Shown here: piece by piece, positions 36,961-48,622 of the stretch
Numbering within the stretch: position 1 is the stretch's first letter
Layout: every line of letters begins with the position of its first letter
DNA from: Coffea arabica
Taxonomy: Eukaryota; Streptophyta; Magnoliopsida; Gentianales; Rubiaceae
Length of the DNA stretch: 64,000 nucleotides
Assembly: GCF_036785885.1 (NCBI RefSeq)
Contig: NC_092312.1
Location: forward strand, 17,564,001-17,628,000
Reading direction: 5' to 3'
Notes under the pieces: generated by a model
Seen by the model: the letters and a program-made list of their open reading frames with translations, nothing else
Database searches by the model: none
What the model was told of the DNA's origin: nothing
Program-made: the position numbers and the translations under genes

Positions 36961-37730
36961 TCCTCCCCCGTCTTTCTACGCTGCCGTTGGGGTGGGTACG
37001 GTCGGGTACTCACCCTGTGCACAATTCGGCTAACGTGTTGTGTGTGTCACTCGCATCTCACGGTCAGTTTTTTTTTTAATCATTATTCATCCTACGTATC
37101 AATAGGTATTCGATTATAGAATATTTGTTAAGATAGGGTCGAATCAACGAATATCCGTTCTGTTTATCATTTATTTTTAAAAAAATAATTTATAATAATT
37201 TAATTTTATATTTTACATATTCATCTAAGATTTAATAAAGAATTTTTCACAAAAAAGTCTTCCACCAAAAAAAAAATCATGCAAAGAGAATTCAATAAAA
37301 AGGAACCAAAATTAAAAGAATTCGAAATTAATAAAAGTTTAAAATAAGTAGCAACTTTTTTTAAAATATATATTCCATATTAATTAAATTCTTTTCTAAA
37401 AAACATAAGATCGTGATCTCTATAAATGAATCTTTTAAACAAAGTATAGTCTCTCGTATTTGTAATATAATTTTATCCAATAAAATTAGTTATTTAGTTC
37501 TAAAAATATTATTTTATAGTATGTATATAAAAATAAATATATATATGCAGGATGCGTTGAATAACAGCAAATTTTAATTATGTGATTTTAACTCGTCCCA
37601 CGTGCAAGCGAGTGCCCTATCATCTTTTGATCAGATTAAATAATACGAATAGAGTATTCTATTTCTTGAATCTGATTGGATTGGATAGTATATAATGAGT
37701 TTTTGAGTGTATTTTTGGCCACCCCTATAT
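36961..37730. repeat. Possible old hAT-type MITE
   Basis: The stretch opens near GTTGGGGTGGGTACGG and closes near TTTTTGGCCACCCC, has a GC-richer rim and an AT-rich core, and resembles the hAT-type MITEs of this window. Terminal repeats match only over GGGGTGG, and no target duplication was found. Confidence 0.25.
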
Positions 37731-40660
37731 GTTTTGTACTTGATCCCTGATTCCTCGAACCCACCCAAGTCCAGGCCAAGCCAGTTCACGGTCCAGCCTA
37801 TGGCCTACTACCTTTTTCCTTTTAATTTCCCCCCCGTACATTCTACCCCATGATACTACTACCATACATCGATAATTGCTGGTTAAATGACAAGAAACTT
37901 TTAATACTCTTAAACTAGTATTGCAACCCGTGTTATGCATGAATTTATGTTTAATATAATATTAATAATAAGTGAATTATTTATATTAGTTACATGAAAA
38001 AAGGTGAAAAAAATCAAAAGAGTTTTATTTTAGTATATAATTTATATTGTATTTATGTACCTTATCTAAAACCTCAACGTATATTAAAAAATATGGGCAA
38101 AGGTCACAAAAATATATTAAAAAATACTAAAAACACATCAAATATAAAATTGTTACCCCTTTCTTCCATGTTCTCTTTTTTTGCATCACTTCCCGTTAAC
38201 ATTTCCTTACTTTTCATTAACCTTGTTCTCACCTTTCTAGCCCAAACTTTCTACATTCTTCCTCCAATCCGTTTCTTTCCTACAAACTCTACATTTCTTT
38301 CACTCTACCCTGTTTTTATTAAATCATGCGATTTTTTATCCAATTTCGCAACCTATTTACCTCATATTATGTTACTCTTCATATATAGTTGTAAATAATA
38401 GCCATTTTTTCAACTTGCTCTTCAACAAATGAGTATGGGTATGCAATTTTATTAACTTTAAATGGGTAACCCAATAAAAATCATTAATTAATGGCTATTA
38501 AATGGATAGATTGGAATTATCTATTTAGATCTAATTAAATTAGACGTAGATTCAAATTCATTAGTAAACAAATTTAAATCACTACAAATTCAATAATTAT
38601 ATTCTACTTTTTGCAAAAGCATATTTAACGTTCTTTTCCTACTCTTTAATTTTTACTTTTCTAATTTTTGTTAAATTTTATCGTACTTCCGCCCCTCCCT
38701 TCCATCAAAGTTTTAATTAATTCATTAAGTGTAAATTGATCTCTTGCATTCACATCTAAATCATTTTGAGATTCTTGTAGAGTGACAAAATTAAAACTTC
38801 TTATGATCACCACTATTGATTATTTTGTGTAATTTTTTTTGGTAAAAAAATATTTATTAATGCAATGTGTTCTTATTTTTGTTGATTACAATGGTATCTT
38901 ATTTTGTTGCTCAAAGAATATGGGAGAAAAAATAAATAAAATTTTGTAGTGGATTATAAATGAGTAAGATAACCAAAATCATGTAAAACTATATCCATTT
39001 AACCCACATAAATCATCAATTTTGATAGTTTCATCACAACCCACAACTACAGCTCATTTGACTTTATTTTCTCTAACCCTATATTCCTTTAACTATTTAG
39101 GATTCATGACCTTATTTTTATCCTTCTTGGCCCTGTACTCCAATCTTTCTATTCCCTTTATCATTTAGGATTTATTACCTCGCTTTTCAATTTTTTCTTC
39201 TTTCAAATAAAGATTAAAATTATAGTCATGAAGGTAAAATAATTGGGTATAATTTTGATGAAATACTACTATTTTTATGACAATCACTCAAGATAATCAT
39301 TTTAACAAATATTTGTTTTAAATTTTTTGATAAACATTCCGAAAACAACTATCTAAATGCCCTTTTTATTAATCTAAAATTCATATCAAAATTTTGTTTT
39401 ATGTGCACTTTTTGATGTACGTGTTATGTATAAAATTATCCAGATACAGTTTTGTGCATGTAAAAAATTATCTACATGACGTTGTATGTCAAAATATTTA
39501 TTTCATTGGTTGGAATCTTCGTCAAATAAGATAAGTTTAATGTTAAAAAAAATTTATTTAGTTGCAAAAGGTAAAATGGTTAAAGAATGGCTATAATTAG
39601 ATATGTTATCTGAATATTTGACAAATCTACATATATATATGGAAGGACAGTGCTAAAAATATTACTATATAGATAATTAAAAAAGGGACTAGTCACATTA
39701 TTCCTCAGATTGACAAATCAATCTTATTAATCAAGAAATAAAATGGGCTAAAGCGATAAAGTTGTAATAGGGTGAATGATTTTAACATGGGACTAATCAA
39801 ATTATCCAAATTTATTTTCTTTACTTATGGAGGGAAAAAGGGGTTAAAGTCTGAAAACAAACTATAAACAATTTATTAAACACTCATTTTAAGTGGGAAA
39901 GAAAGTTTTAAATTTTAAATTAGAATTGTCATGGGATTAGTTGTAAATCACAGTATTTCAAACTTTTTAATTGAATTTATGCATTAAAATAATAAGAAAT
40001 ATAGAAAAAAGTATGGGAGATTTGGAAGCCATCGAGGAGCTCTCCACTAAAACCTCTCCCGCAATATATATAGACAGAAATATAGATATCTGTTTCAGAT
40101 AGAAAAGGGTCTTATACTTGAGTATTATATTTCAAATATTATTTCAAAAAGGGTCTTATACTTGAGTCTTGTAGATAGAAAATAACGTTTAAAAAGTCAT
40201 CTTGAAATGGTCCAATAATGTTCAACTTCGATTAATCAATCAATCGAGACCGATGCAGCATTAACCGGACACCAGGTGATTGACGACGGGAAAAACTATA
40301 CATCCACAAAGTACGCAGTTATTATTAGGCTACAAAAGTGCAAAAAGCTCTTCAGTTAAATTAAAATGTCAGTAATAAAAAAGTACTAGCAGTTTAAAAG
40401 AAAATTACAGTAGGATGGTTTTTCATTTTGATAGGGAGGGGGTGGGGGTGGGGCTGGTGACTGGTCTGCGGCTTGGTGTGCGTGCCTGTGATTCCTCACT
40501 TACCAAAGGCACAATACTAATCAACTAATTCTAGAACAGTTAGCCATTGAGTTTTAAAATTTTACTTGGATGTAAGTTAAAGGATTAAATTCCTTAGTTT
40601 GCATTTTAAACAATTCAGATTTTTCTAAAAAAATTTGCTAGTGGATATGTAAGCATTCGT
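37731..40660. other. AT-rich gene-free stretch
   Basis: Very AT-rich. A 21-bp word (AAAAGGGTCTTATACTTGAG and the next base) occurs twice 41 bp apart at about 40105 and 40146. No gene, tRNA or intact element is seen. Confidence 0.5.
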
Positions 40661-40669
40661 CTGAGTCAA

Positions 40670-41012
40670 TGATAATTTAGTACTCTCTAGATTTTTCTTA
40701 GATCTCTCTAGATCCTCCTCCCTTAATATAGAGTAGAAGTAGGTTTAGAATAGATTTTATCATGTCCACAAAAAAAAAAAAAACCATTGGGTCTCTTTAA
40801 GTTCCCTCCCCCTACTAGGTCAGTGGTAGTTTAGTGCCCTCTAGATTTTCCTTGGACATCTTTAACTCCTTCTCCCTTAGTATAGAGTAGGAGTAGGTTT
40901 AAAATAGATTCTATCATATTAAAAAAAAATTTTAGACCTTTTTAGACCCCCTTCCCTTTAGCCCAAAGTAGCAGTGGATCTAGAATATATTATATTGTGT
41001 AAAAAAAAAAAG
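40670..41012 (+). repeat. Array of three SINE tails
   Basis: Three neighbouring units (about 40670-40782, 40783-40931, 40932-41012) each carry CTCTAGATTTTYCTTRGA and/or TAGAGTAGRAGTAGGTTTA words followed by an A run. The first two are clearly alike; the third is short and diverged. They match the 3' half of the SINE at 44184-44417, so this looks like repeated insertion of one SINE family next to its own tail. Confidence 0.6.
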
Positions 41013-41140
41013 AAAAAAAGGAAAGCACAATATTAGTAGTAGTACATAGCAGCTGGTGCCGTATTTTGAGAAAATAAAAAGAAGAAAAGAAAAAACCAAC
41101 CAAACCAAAATATTACCCCATATCTGAAATCTCACCTTTG

Positions 41141-41150
41141 AGTATATAAT
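41141..41150 (+). promoter_or_regulatory. Possible TATA box of the cyclin D3 gene
   Basis: AGTATATAAT lies 237 bp before the ATG. It would give a leader of about 200 bases, long but usual for D-type cyclins; the leader contains CTCTCTC and GGAGGAGG tracts. Confidence 0.4.
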
Positions 41151-41386
41151 AACGAAAAGACAAGCGTGACAGCCACTCTGATAAAATCCCTCCTTCCTTT
41201 TCTTTCTCTCTGTTTTTGAGAAGCACTCCTGAGGCGCAGAGAGAGGGAGAGCCAAAGATAGAGGGGACGTTGGACTTTGGGAACTACTATGAGCTTTTCT
41301 TTTCTTCTTTTCTCTTTTGTATGATGAGCAACAGCAGAGTACAGCAGGGACCTCTTCTTCTTTGAAAAAAGGAGGAGGAGAAGAAG

Positions 41387-43051
41387 ATGGCTATAGAGAA
41401 AAATGTGCATTACCATCCGCAAACACAACACCAAAGCCTCCAATCATTCTCCTTAGATGCTCTTTATTGTGAAGAAGAAAAATGGGGGGATGTGGAACAA
41501 GAAGGAGAAGAAGACGAAGGAGTTCTAGATGTCTGTGAAAGTAATACCAATGCTATCTTAAAGAATAACAACAACAATGGAACAGCAACAAACTGCCCTT
41601 CTTCTCTTTTTCCTCCTCCTCTGCACCTTCCCTTGTTGGAGCAAGACTTGTTCTGGGAAGATGAAGAGCTTCTGTCCCTTTTCTCTAAAGAGAAAGAAAC
41701 TCAACATCTTGCTTCTTCTGGCAACGCTAATGCAAAAGATCCCGTATTCTCAGCTGCTCGTCGAGAGGCTGTGGAATGGATTCTAAAAGTCAATGCCTAT
41801 TATGGATTCTCTACTTTGACTGCTATTCTTGCCATCAATTATCTCGACAGATTCCTTTCTAGCCTACATTATCAGAAGGATAAGCCATGGATGATCCAAC
41901 TTGCATCCCTCACTTGCCTCTCGCTCGCTGCAAAAGTTGAAGAGATCCAAGTTCCCCTTCTTTTAGACTTTCAAGTATGTACAATGCCAAGTTTTCATTC
42001 TTTTCCTTATGAGATTGTGGTTTTGATATACCACATAATTATGGTTCTCTTATTCTTGGCTATGCAATTAGGTGTTGGACTCAAAATATGTGTTTGAGGC
42101 TAAAACCATTCAGAAAATGGAGCTATTGATTCTATCCACACTCAAATGGAGGATGAATCCAGTGACCCCAATTTCATTTCTTGATCACATAATAAGGAGG
42201 CTGGGATTGAAGAGCCATGTCCACTGGGAGTTTCTCAGGAGATGCGAGAGTCTCCTCCTCACGGTCATGCCTGGTAAGACTGGGACAGAGAGCTGCTTAA
42301 TTAAAGGTTCTTGGATCTCATTTTTTGAGAAAAGTTAAGACATTTTGATAAGTATCAGTACAAAAAGAAAAATAAAACAATATATTCTGTACTAACCAGT
42401 AACGACCCTTTTGAGTATTTTCATAATTTTGTACCTTTGTTGCTTTGGACTGTATAGATTCAGGATTCTCAAGTTATCTTCCATCTGTGCTGGCTACCGC
42501 AATTATGCTTCACGTTATTCATCAAGTGGATCCATATAATGCCATTGACTACGAGAACCAACTTCTTGAAGTTCTCGGAATCAGCAAGGTTCGTTGTATG
42601 TCTGGTTTTTTGTCCGTCATTTCCTGCTACTACCAGCCTCCCTATTCTTCTCTTCACAATTAATCATTTATTACGAGTATATAATATCTTGGTAGTATTA
42701 AGGTTATTAGAGATAATCACATTGTTGAATTCTTGCTGATTAAAAACCAAATCTGTTTTACAGACAAAAGTGACCGATTGCTATGAAGCCATTGCAGTGC
42801 TATCAAGCACTAGCAATTCTCTTAAGCGGAAATATGATCCAGTTCCAAGCAGCCCTCTTGGTGTAATGGATGCATTTTTCAACTCTGATAGCTCAAATGA
42901 TTCCTGGGTGGGTACAACCGGGGGTTTGTCTGGTTCTTCTTCTCCTGAGGAGCCTCAGCCCCTGATCAAGAAAAGCAGAGCTCAAGAACAGCAGATGAGA
43001 CTGCCCTCATTGACCAGGGTATTTGTGGACATTGTTGGCAGCCCTCGTTAA
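41387..43051 (+). CDS. CYCD3: D3-type cyclin
   Basis: Four exons: 41387-41974, 42072-42273, 42458-42588 and 42764-43051, GT-AG throughout, giving 402 aa. The retinoblastoma-binding LxCxE motif is LYCEE (26-30) in the start context FSLDALYCEEEKW. An acidic stretch follows, then the N-terminal cyclin box (about 110-215, with REAVEWILKVNAYYGFSTLT and LSLAAKVEE) and the C-terminal cyclin fold in exons 2-3 (PVTPISFLDHIIRRLGL, SVLATAIMLHV). The tail is rich in Ser, Pro and acidic residues (PEST-like), as in the short-lived D3 cyclins, and ends in LTRVFVDIVGSPR. With CDKA the protein phosphorylates retinoblastoma-related protein and drives G1/S in cytokinin- and sugar-responsive tissue. Exon number and phase fit the plant CYCD3 pattern. 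Confidence 0.93.
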
Positions 43052-44173
43052 TAGCAGTATTACTATAATCTGTGTGCATGCAGGATGCAACTTCCAATAC
43101 ACAACTAAGTCCCTGCTTGCCTACGTCCTTAATATATCCAAGTAAATCTTTGGTTCAAGTTCTTCCTCTCTCAGCTTGGAATTACATGTTATCACTGTTG
43201 GGAGCAGATGGCCGGCGAATTGCTAAAAAAAAAAACCAGAGTGAAAGAGAGAGAGAGAGAGAGAGAGATGGATACATTCTTCCTCTCTCCGTTTCAGTTT
43301 CTCTCTCATGACATCATTGTCTCTCTCTTCCTCTTTCTCTCAAGTCATTCTCAATTATACTACTTTATATGGACATGTTCATAAAACCAATATAAATTCC
43401 CAACTTATTTGTTTAATCTTTTTGAAGATGATCCCTTTCAATTTCAGCTGTTTGAACTCCTTGACTAATTTATTGCAAGTACGTTGCTGGCCTAGCTTTA
43501 CTTAGGAAATCTATTGGTCTATGAATTAAGAGTAATTTCTATGAATTAGGAAATCTATTTCTATGTAGATAACGGATGTAATCAAGTAACATGCTAATTG
43601 CGAGGTAGGTTGGTGTAACGCGGACAGCTTACCATAAATTTGTTTCAGTAATTCGGGAATAGGATGTTGCAGGGCAAGTTGTTGGCCGGCGGGGAAACTT
43701 AAGGGCTGTAGCATTTGGCTAGGGATCTCTTACATGTTTGGATTGCATTTTTCTGAATTTTTTTTAAAAAAATACTGTAGCTATTTGATATTTGTAAGGC
43801 AAAAAGTGATTGGAAAATTTGTTCATAAAAAACGTAATAATTTTTCTTTGAAAAATTGCTTTCCAAATAAGATGTTTTTGTCTTTTGACTTTTATTGGTT
43901 ATATCCTTCAAATTATATGACATTTTAAGTTTTATGTCCAATTGAATTCATTTTCAAGTTTATCTTCTACAGCACACTGGGATATATAATAACTTAATCC
44001 CAAATCGTACCATCACAACTTAGACTTCCAAAATATGTAACTTAGTTTTTAAAATGTAAAAAGCATAGGAATTCTTTATTTTACAAGTCATTTGGACTTA
44101 GTAATTACTGTGTGACAGACACTTTGCAAACTGGAACAAGTAAAAGGGAAAGAAAATAACTATACTATCATAC
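43052..44173. other. 3' flank of the cyclin gene with a MITE remnant
   Basis: A (GA)n microsatellite lies at about 43247-43268. From about 43735 to 43878 the sequence (GTTTGGATTGCATTTTTCTG, then AATACTGTAGC, then TTTCCAAATAAG) resembles the MITE at 47693-47845 and is probably a worn copy. No gene is seen. Confidence 0.45.
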
Positions 44174-44183
44174 GACAGCACGC

Positions 44184-44417
44184 CACAAAAATATGGCGTG
44201 AGAGTTCAGGATCAAACCTTGCCTCCCACAATTGATCACAAAAATGTGGCAAGTCATTTTAAGTGGCTTTCAGTTCGAGTGCATAGTGCACTCGTCTGGG
44301 ATAGAAGGTGGTTCAGTCTCCTCCACTTTTCTCTTGATCTCTTCAGATCTTCTCCTTCCCGTAACATAGGATAAATATAGGTCTATCATATCAGCCAAAA
44401 AAAAAAAAAAAAAAAAA
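44184..44417 (+). mobile_element. SINE with poly-A tail and perfect target duplication
   Basis: A 234-bp element. It carries GGTTCAGTCTCC (box B-like) near 44309, a CT-rich 3' part (CTTCTCCTTCCCG, then AGGTCTATCATATC) and ends in about 20 A. GACAGCACGC flanks it at 44174-44183 and 44418-44427, a perfect 10-bp duplication, so the insertion is fairly young. Its tail matches the array at 40670-41012 and the minus-strand copy at 52412-52560. Confidence 0.8.
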
Positions 44418-44427
44418 GACAGCACGC

Positions 44428-46514
44428 AATATCACTACAGTGTAGAAGCGTATACATACCCCAAATGACTTGATAGGCTTGCCAGTTGTATTGATTTCTT
44501 CATCCGAGTACTATAAGATTGAAATTGTGTCAAAAAACAGTTGATGCATCCATTGGTTTTCTTCCTTACAAATTAATAATGAAATTCATATGAGTTTTCT
44601 TCCTTAACTACTAGGCCACGAGTTCGAATTATTAGGGGATAATCAATAAGTTAAGAATCACCGTTGACCCCTTTTTTCTTTTTTGATTTTTTTTTAAAAA
44701 AAAAAGAAGGAGAAGAAGAAAGAAAGAAAGAAAAAAAAAAGTGTAAGTACATACTTTATAGTCAAAACAATGAGACCACAATGATACAAGTGATTAACTT
44801 TCATAGTGATTAGGAGTTGGACTGCTGTATGATTTGAAAAGGAGTTAAAAGATTTGAAACGCTTACCTTAGAACAAGTGTTTTTGGAACAAGTGTCTCAT
44901 ACATCCTTATATTCACTGTTGATGATGTTTAGTTAACCCAGAATAATCAGTAGGGAGGATTAACAAGTAAACAGCCCCATCAATTGCTCTTAGATTGTCT
45001 AAACTTTTTGACTCCGCGAGAGCAGCATTGAACAGTGAACTAGCTGCAACGTCCACCCATAGCCCCACCCCCCGATTTACTCTCTACGCGCTTGGCGTTT
45101 ACCGATATATATATATATATATATATATACACGTATTCTTCCCTGCCTTGTGCATGCATGCATGTACAGCTTCAGCTATGGCAATGCCAATCGTTCTTTC
45201 GTTAAAAGTTTAAAACTTCTAACCCCAAAACCCACTGCCCCCCACCCCCCCCCCCCGGGGGATGCCCTCTTTTGCTGCAAACTATTTGTCCATTGACAAT
45301 AATTTCAGATTTTAGTAAAAGATTAGTGCCCTTCAAATGCTTCTCATACGTAAAGTTTGTAAATCCACACAATTTACTATCTGCTTACATTGAACTTAAT
45401 AGGAAATATCGACCGTGGTGGTGATTAGTGCCCTTTCCAAACAAATATTTTTGGATATCCTGTTGTTTGGTTGATTTAAGAATTGTCGTTCAGCAAGGAG
45501 CCTGGGATTTCAACGCTAGTTGTCCTTGGTTCTTTCTTTTAAGAAACAGCGTAGGGCATAGGAAATGGTTTTCACTTTTCAGGGAACATGGAAAATGATC
45601 AGATCCGTCATAAACAGTTGTTAGGGTTATCTTGTTGGTCAAATTTTCAATACGGATCGTTCAGACTTCCGCTTACAGCTGGAAAACTAGTGCACATCCT
45701 GCAGGAAATATTTGTAACAATCTCCAGTTGAAATTGCAGCTTAATCCATAGTACTTAATTAGATCTCAGTGATTTAAAAAAAAAAAAAAAAAGAGAGAGC
45801 CAGATAACTTTAATTTTTCAAAGTTCGAGGAAAAGTCGCCTCAGTCAGATTGGGACAGCAAAAATAGACATATAGTTCATGCTAACAAATATTAATTATT
45901 GTTCAAATGTTAGTAGTAGTACATTTTTATCAGACAATTGAACATTGCCCGAAAACTTTGATGAATATGGTCAAGACACTCTACAAAGATCTCATTCTGG
46001 AAGGCAAATGCCGTGCTCTTTTCTTTAATAGAATTATCACTTCGCTTCACGCCATGTTTTCTTAGATAGTACTCTTTTTAACTTGGCCACATAAAAAAAC
46101 ATAAAGAGAAACAAGGGAAAAAAAAAATAGCAACAAGATCACAAGAAGAAGAAGAAACAAACATAAACGACGGAGAGGGGCCCGAATAAGCAGATTATTG
46201 TTGTATTATTTTGTCAGATGACAAAAACATTTGCCAGGAGACATGAAACATTCATGAGTGGACTTTTACTCCCTGCTAGCTGTTGTGTCTTTCTACTTTC
46301 TTCGCATTGTCAAAGGCCATCATCATATTACATGAGAAAAAAAAAAAAAAAGGGAATTATCAAAGGACGCAAAAATTTGCACTTTCTGTATGCCCAATGG
46401 AACACTGGGGGCCTCGTCGAACGCCACCGTTATGGGTTATGCAATTCGAGAAAAATTTAAAGAAAACAACTAATTAGAGGATGCGATATATATACTACCA
46501 ATAAATATGGAACC
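44428..46514. other. Gene-free stretch
   Basis: Simple repeats only: (TA)n near 45102-45128, a C tract near 45244-45256 and several A tracts. The frames seen are short and cross these tracts. Confidence 0.5.
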
Positions 46515-46573
46515 ACCCGTTTCTTGGCTTTTTTGGTTAGAAGGGAGCTTTAAATTTTACGTGTTATATATAT
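46515..46573. repeat. Left copy of a 59-bp direct repeat around a MITE
   Basis: Matches 46914-46972 at all but about one position (ACCCGTTTCTTGG at the start, ACGTGTTATATATAT at the end). The MITE lies exactly between the copies. Confidence 0.85.
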
Positions 46574-46574
46574 A

Positions 46575-46904
46575 CTCCCTCCCTTTTTTTATAACTGACG
46601 TTTAAGAAATTTGTTTTAATGTACTTTTATCTGTCGTTTTATTATTACCATATAGTATTAATTATTTTTTTACAATTTTACCCTTTTATCTCTCTTTTCC
46701 AATACAGGGTTCTTAATTTTCACTCCTAGTAATTATTGCTTCTCTCTTTGTAACAACCCTAGTAATTATCTGTCCCTCCGTATTTTAGTGAGAGAAAACA
46801 TGGGTGAATTGGACAATTAATGAGGGTACAAAAGGAAAATAGTGTACAGATTTAAGCAATAAAAAATTTTTTTTAATTGGTGTCCAAAACCTTAAACGTC
46901 AGAT
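46575..46904. mobile_element. Truncated Stowaway-type MITE
   Basis: Starts CTCCCTCCC...ATAACTGACGTTTAAG after TA and follows the element at 3117-3468 closely (for example CTCTTTTCCAATACAGGGTT and GTACAGATTTAAGCAAT). It ends at TAAACGTCAG: the last 25 or so bases, including the outer right terminal repeat, are missing and are replaced by ATAATCGTTA leading into the second direct repeat. A 50-bp tract in the middle differs from the first copy. Confidence 0.8.
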
Positions 46905-46913
46905 AATCGTTAA

Positions 46914-46972
46914 ACCCGTTTCTTGGTTTTTTTGGTTAGAAGGGAGCTTTAAATTTTACGTGTTATATATAT
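46914..46972. repeat. Right copy of the 59-bp direct repeat
   Basis: Second copy of 46515-46573. Stowaway insertion alone duplicates only TA, so the 59-bp repeat needs another event, such as a repair-linked duplication. Confidence 0.85.
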
Positions 46973-47589
46973 GATACTACAGTTTTCTTCTCTGGGATGG
47001 CTAAAGCAAAATTTTATTTAGCAACTGCATGCGTGCCAACTGTCTCAGGTCGGGTAGTAGAATTTCCCTACGGCTACACCTCATAAGTGGGATTTCACTT
47101 TACCGAATGAACCTCGAGCCACGTGTCATTCCCCATTTTTCACTCTCTTACGTTCCCCGCTCTGTCCTAACCTTGTATTATTAATGCCAACAGACGGACA
47201 AAACTATGTTGTGTTGCATCACATTAATGCTCCTTCCTTGGTACACTTGTCTCTGACCCCCTCACAAATTGATTATTGAGTTTTGTCTATTTCAAATTGA
47301 TCCGTGAAATTCCTATAACATTTGGTGTAAGCTAACTCGGAGTATAATTTTTGAATAATCATCAACTAAACTTAGTTTTGTGAGTTGACAAATTCAAATT
47401 CACATTCATATCATACGAATTTGTATTAAAAAGTGTAAAAATTACATTGATTAATTTAAATTGGACAGAACTAAACTTACGAGACCCGCTTCGTACACAT
47501 TCTATCGTCCTCATTTTCTATGTCATGATCGGAAAAGTCAAAATTTTAAATTCATTTTTCTTCATCCTATTTCTCCTGTACTCACTTAC

Positions 47590-47690
47590 AAATTGATAAG
47601 AAGAAGGTGGCAAAGCAAAACGAAATAGCCACTGCACTTTGAATTGAAGGGCATGTTCGAAGAATTCTTCTCCTACAGATGAGTTGTGAT
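47590..47690. repeat. Copy 1 of a 101-bp duplicated segment
   Basis: Begins AAATTGATAAGAAGAAGGTG and ends AGATGAGTTGTGAT. It is about 90% identical to 48409-48509, which lies 819 bp downstream in the same direction. Between 46973 and here no gene is seen. Confidence 0.75.
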
Positions 47691-47692
47691 CT

Positions 47693-47845
47693 GTGTTTGG
47701 ATTGAATTTTTTTTGGATTTTTTGTAGAAAAATTACTATAGCGATTTAATGTATGTGAAGTAAAAAAGATGATAGGAAAATGTGTTTACGGAAACGTAGC
47801 AATTTTTTGGAGGAAAATGGTTGTCCAAACACCCACCATTGAACT
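47693..47845. mobile_element. Small MITE with GTGTTTGGA ends
   Basis: Left end GTGTTTGGATTGAATTTT, right end TTGTCCAAACAC, about 150 bp, AT-rich, inverted over about nine bases. Related pieces occur at 43735-43878, 49290-49400 and 59290-59575. No target duplication was found. Confidence 0.5.
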
Positions 47846-47886
47846 TTAAATTGAAGGGTAGAGCTTTAAGTTTTGGTGGTGACCAA

Positions 47887-48394
47887 TAGGCCTGTCAACG
47901 GGTCGGGTCTAAACCCGGATTCGGACAGGATCCGTGAAATTATTGCGGGTATGGGTAGAGATTTAATTTCGTTACCCGGATTCGAATCCGAATCCGTTTT
48001 GTCAAACAAAAAAACGGGTCGGATACGGAATATAGTATTCTGACCCGTATTAGACTCGGATCCGGATATAAATGAATTAATAATTTTAAAAATATATATT
48101 TATCAATATAATTTTATTAGGGTGATGTATTTGAATAAAGTCAATTTGATTTCTTTTCTTATTTGGTTTTTTCTTTGCATTAGTTAGAAATTAGTTTACA
48201 AATATATTTTTTTCTCATTTTTATTAGAATATAAACTTTGCTAAATTTGTTCGGGTAGATCCGACCCGGATCCGAGACCCGCCGGGTCCGGATCCGGAAC
48301 ATAGAATAAAAGACTCGCCGGGTAAACGGGCTGAATCCGAGTCCGGGTCCAGAATAATGAATTCCAGCCCGGACCCGACCCGTTGACAGCCCCA
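47887..48394. mobile_element. hAT-type MITE with 8-bp target duplication
   Basis: A 508-bp element. The left end TAGGCCTGTCAACGGGTCGG and the complement of the right end TGGGGCTGTCAACGGGTCGG match at all but about two positions. Subterminal zones are rich in GGATCCGG and ACCCG words around an AT-rich core. GTGACCAA flanks it at 47879-47886 and 48395-48402 without mismatch. It codes for nothing and sits within a duplicated host segment. Confidence 0.88.
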
Positions 48395-48408
48395 GTGACC
48401 AAGAGACC

Positions 48409-48509
48409 AAATTGATAAGAAGAAGGTGGCAAAGCAAAACTAGATAGCCATTGAGCTTTGAATCAAAGGTCATGTTCTAAGAATTCTTCTCCTATAGATG
48501 AGTTGTGAT
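48409..48509. repeat. Copy 2 of the 101-bp duplicated segment
   Basis: See 47590-47690. A third, partial copy (AAATAGCCATTGAACTTCAA and neighbours) lies at about 48570-48622. Confidence 0.75.
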
Positions 48510-48622
48510 GGGTTTTTTTTTCTTTTCAATAATATTTATATACCTTACTCTATGTCTACCCTATTATAGGAGGAGGTTAGCAAAACTAAATAGCCATTGA
48601 ACTTCAAATTGAAGGGCACATC

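Noticed and set aside
37731-40660. Possible LTR retrotransposon in the AT-rich stretch
   Set aside because: No paired long repeats, primer-binding site or gag/pol-like frames were seen here or anywhere in the window.
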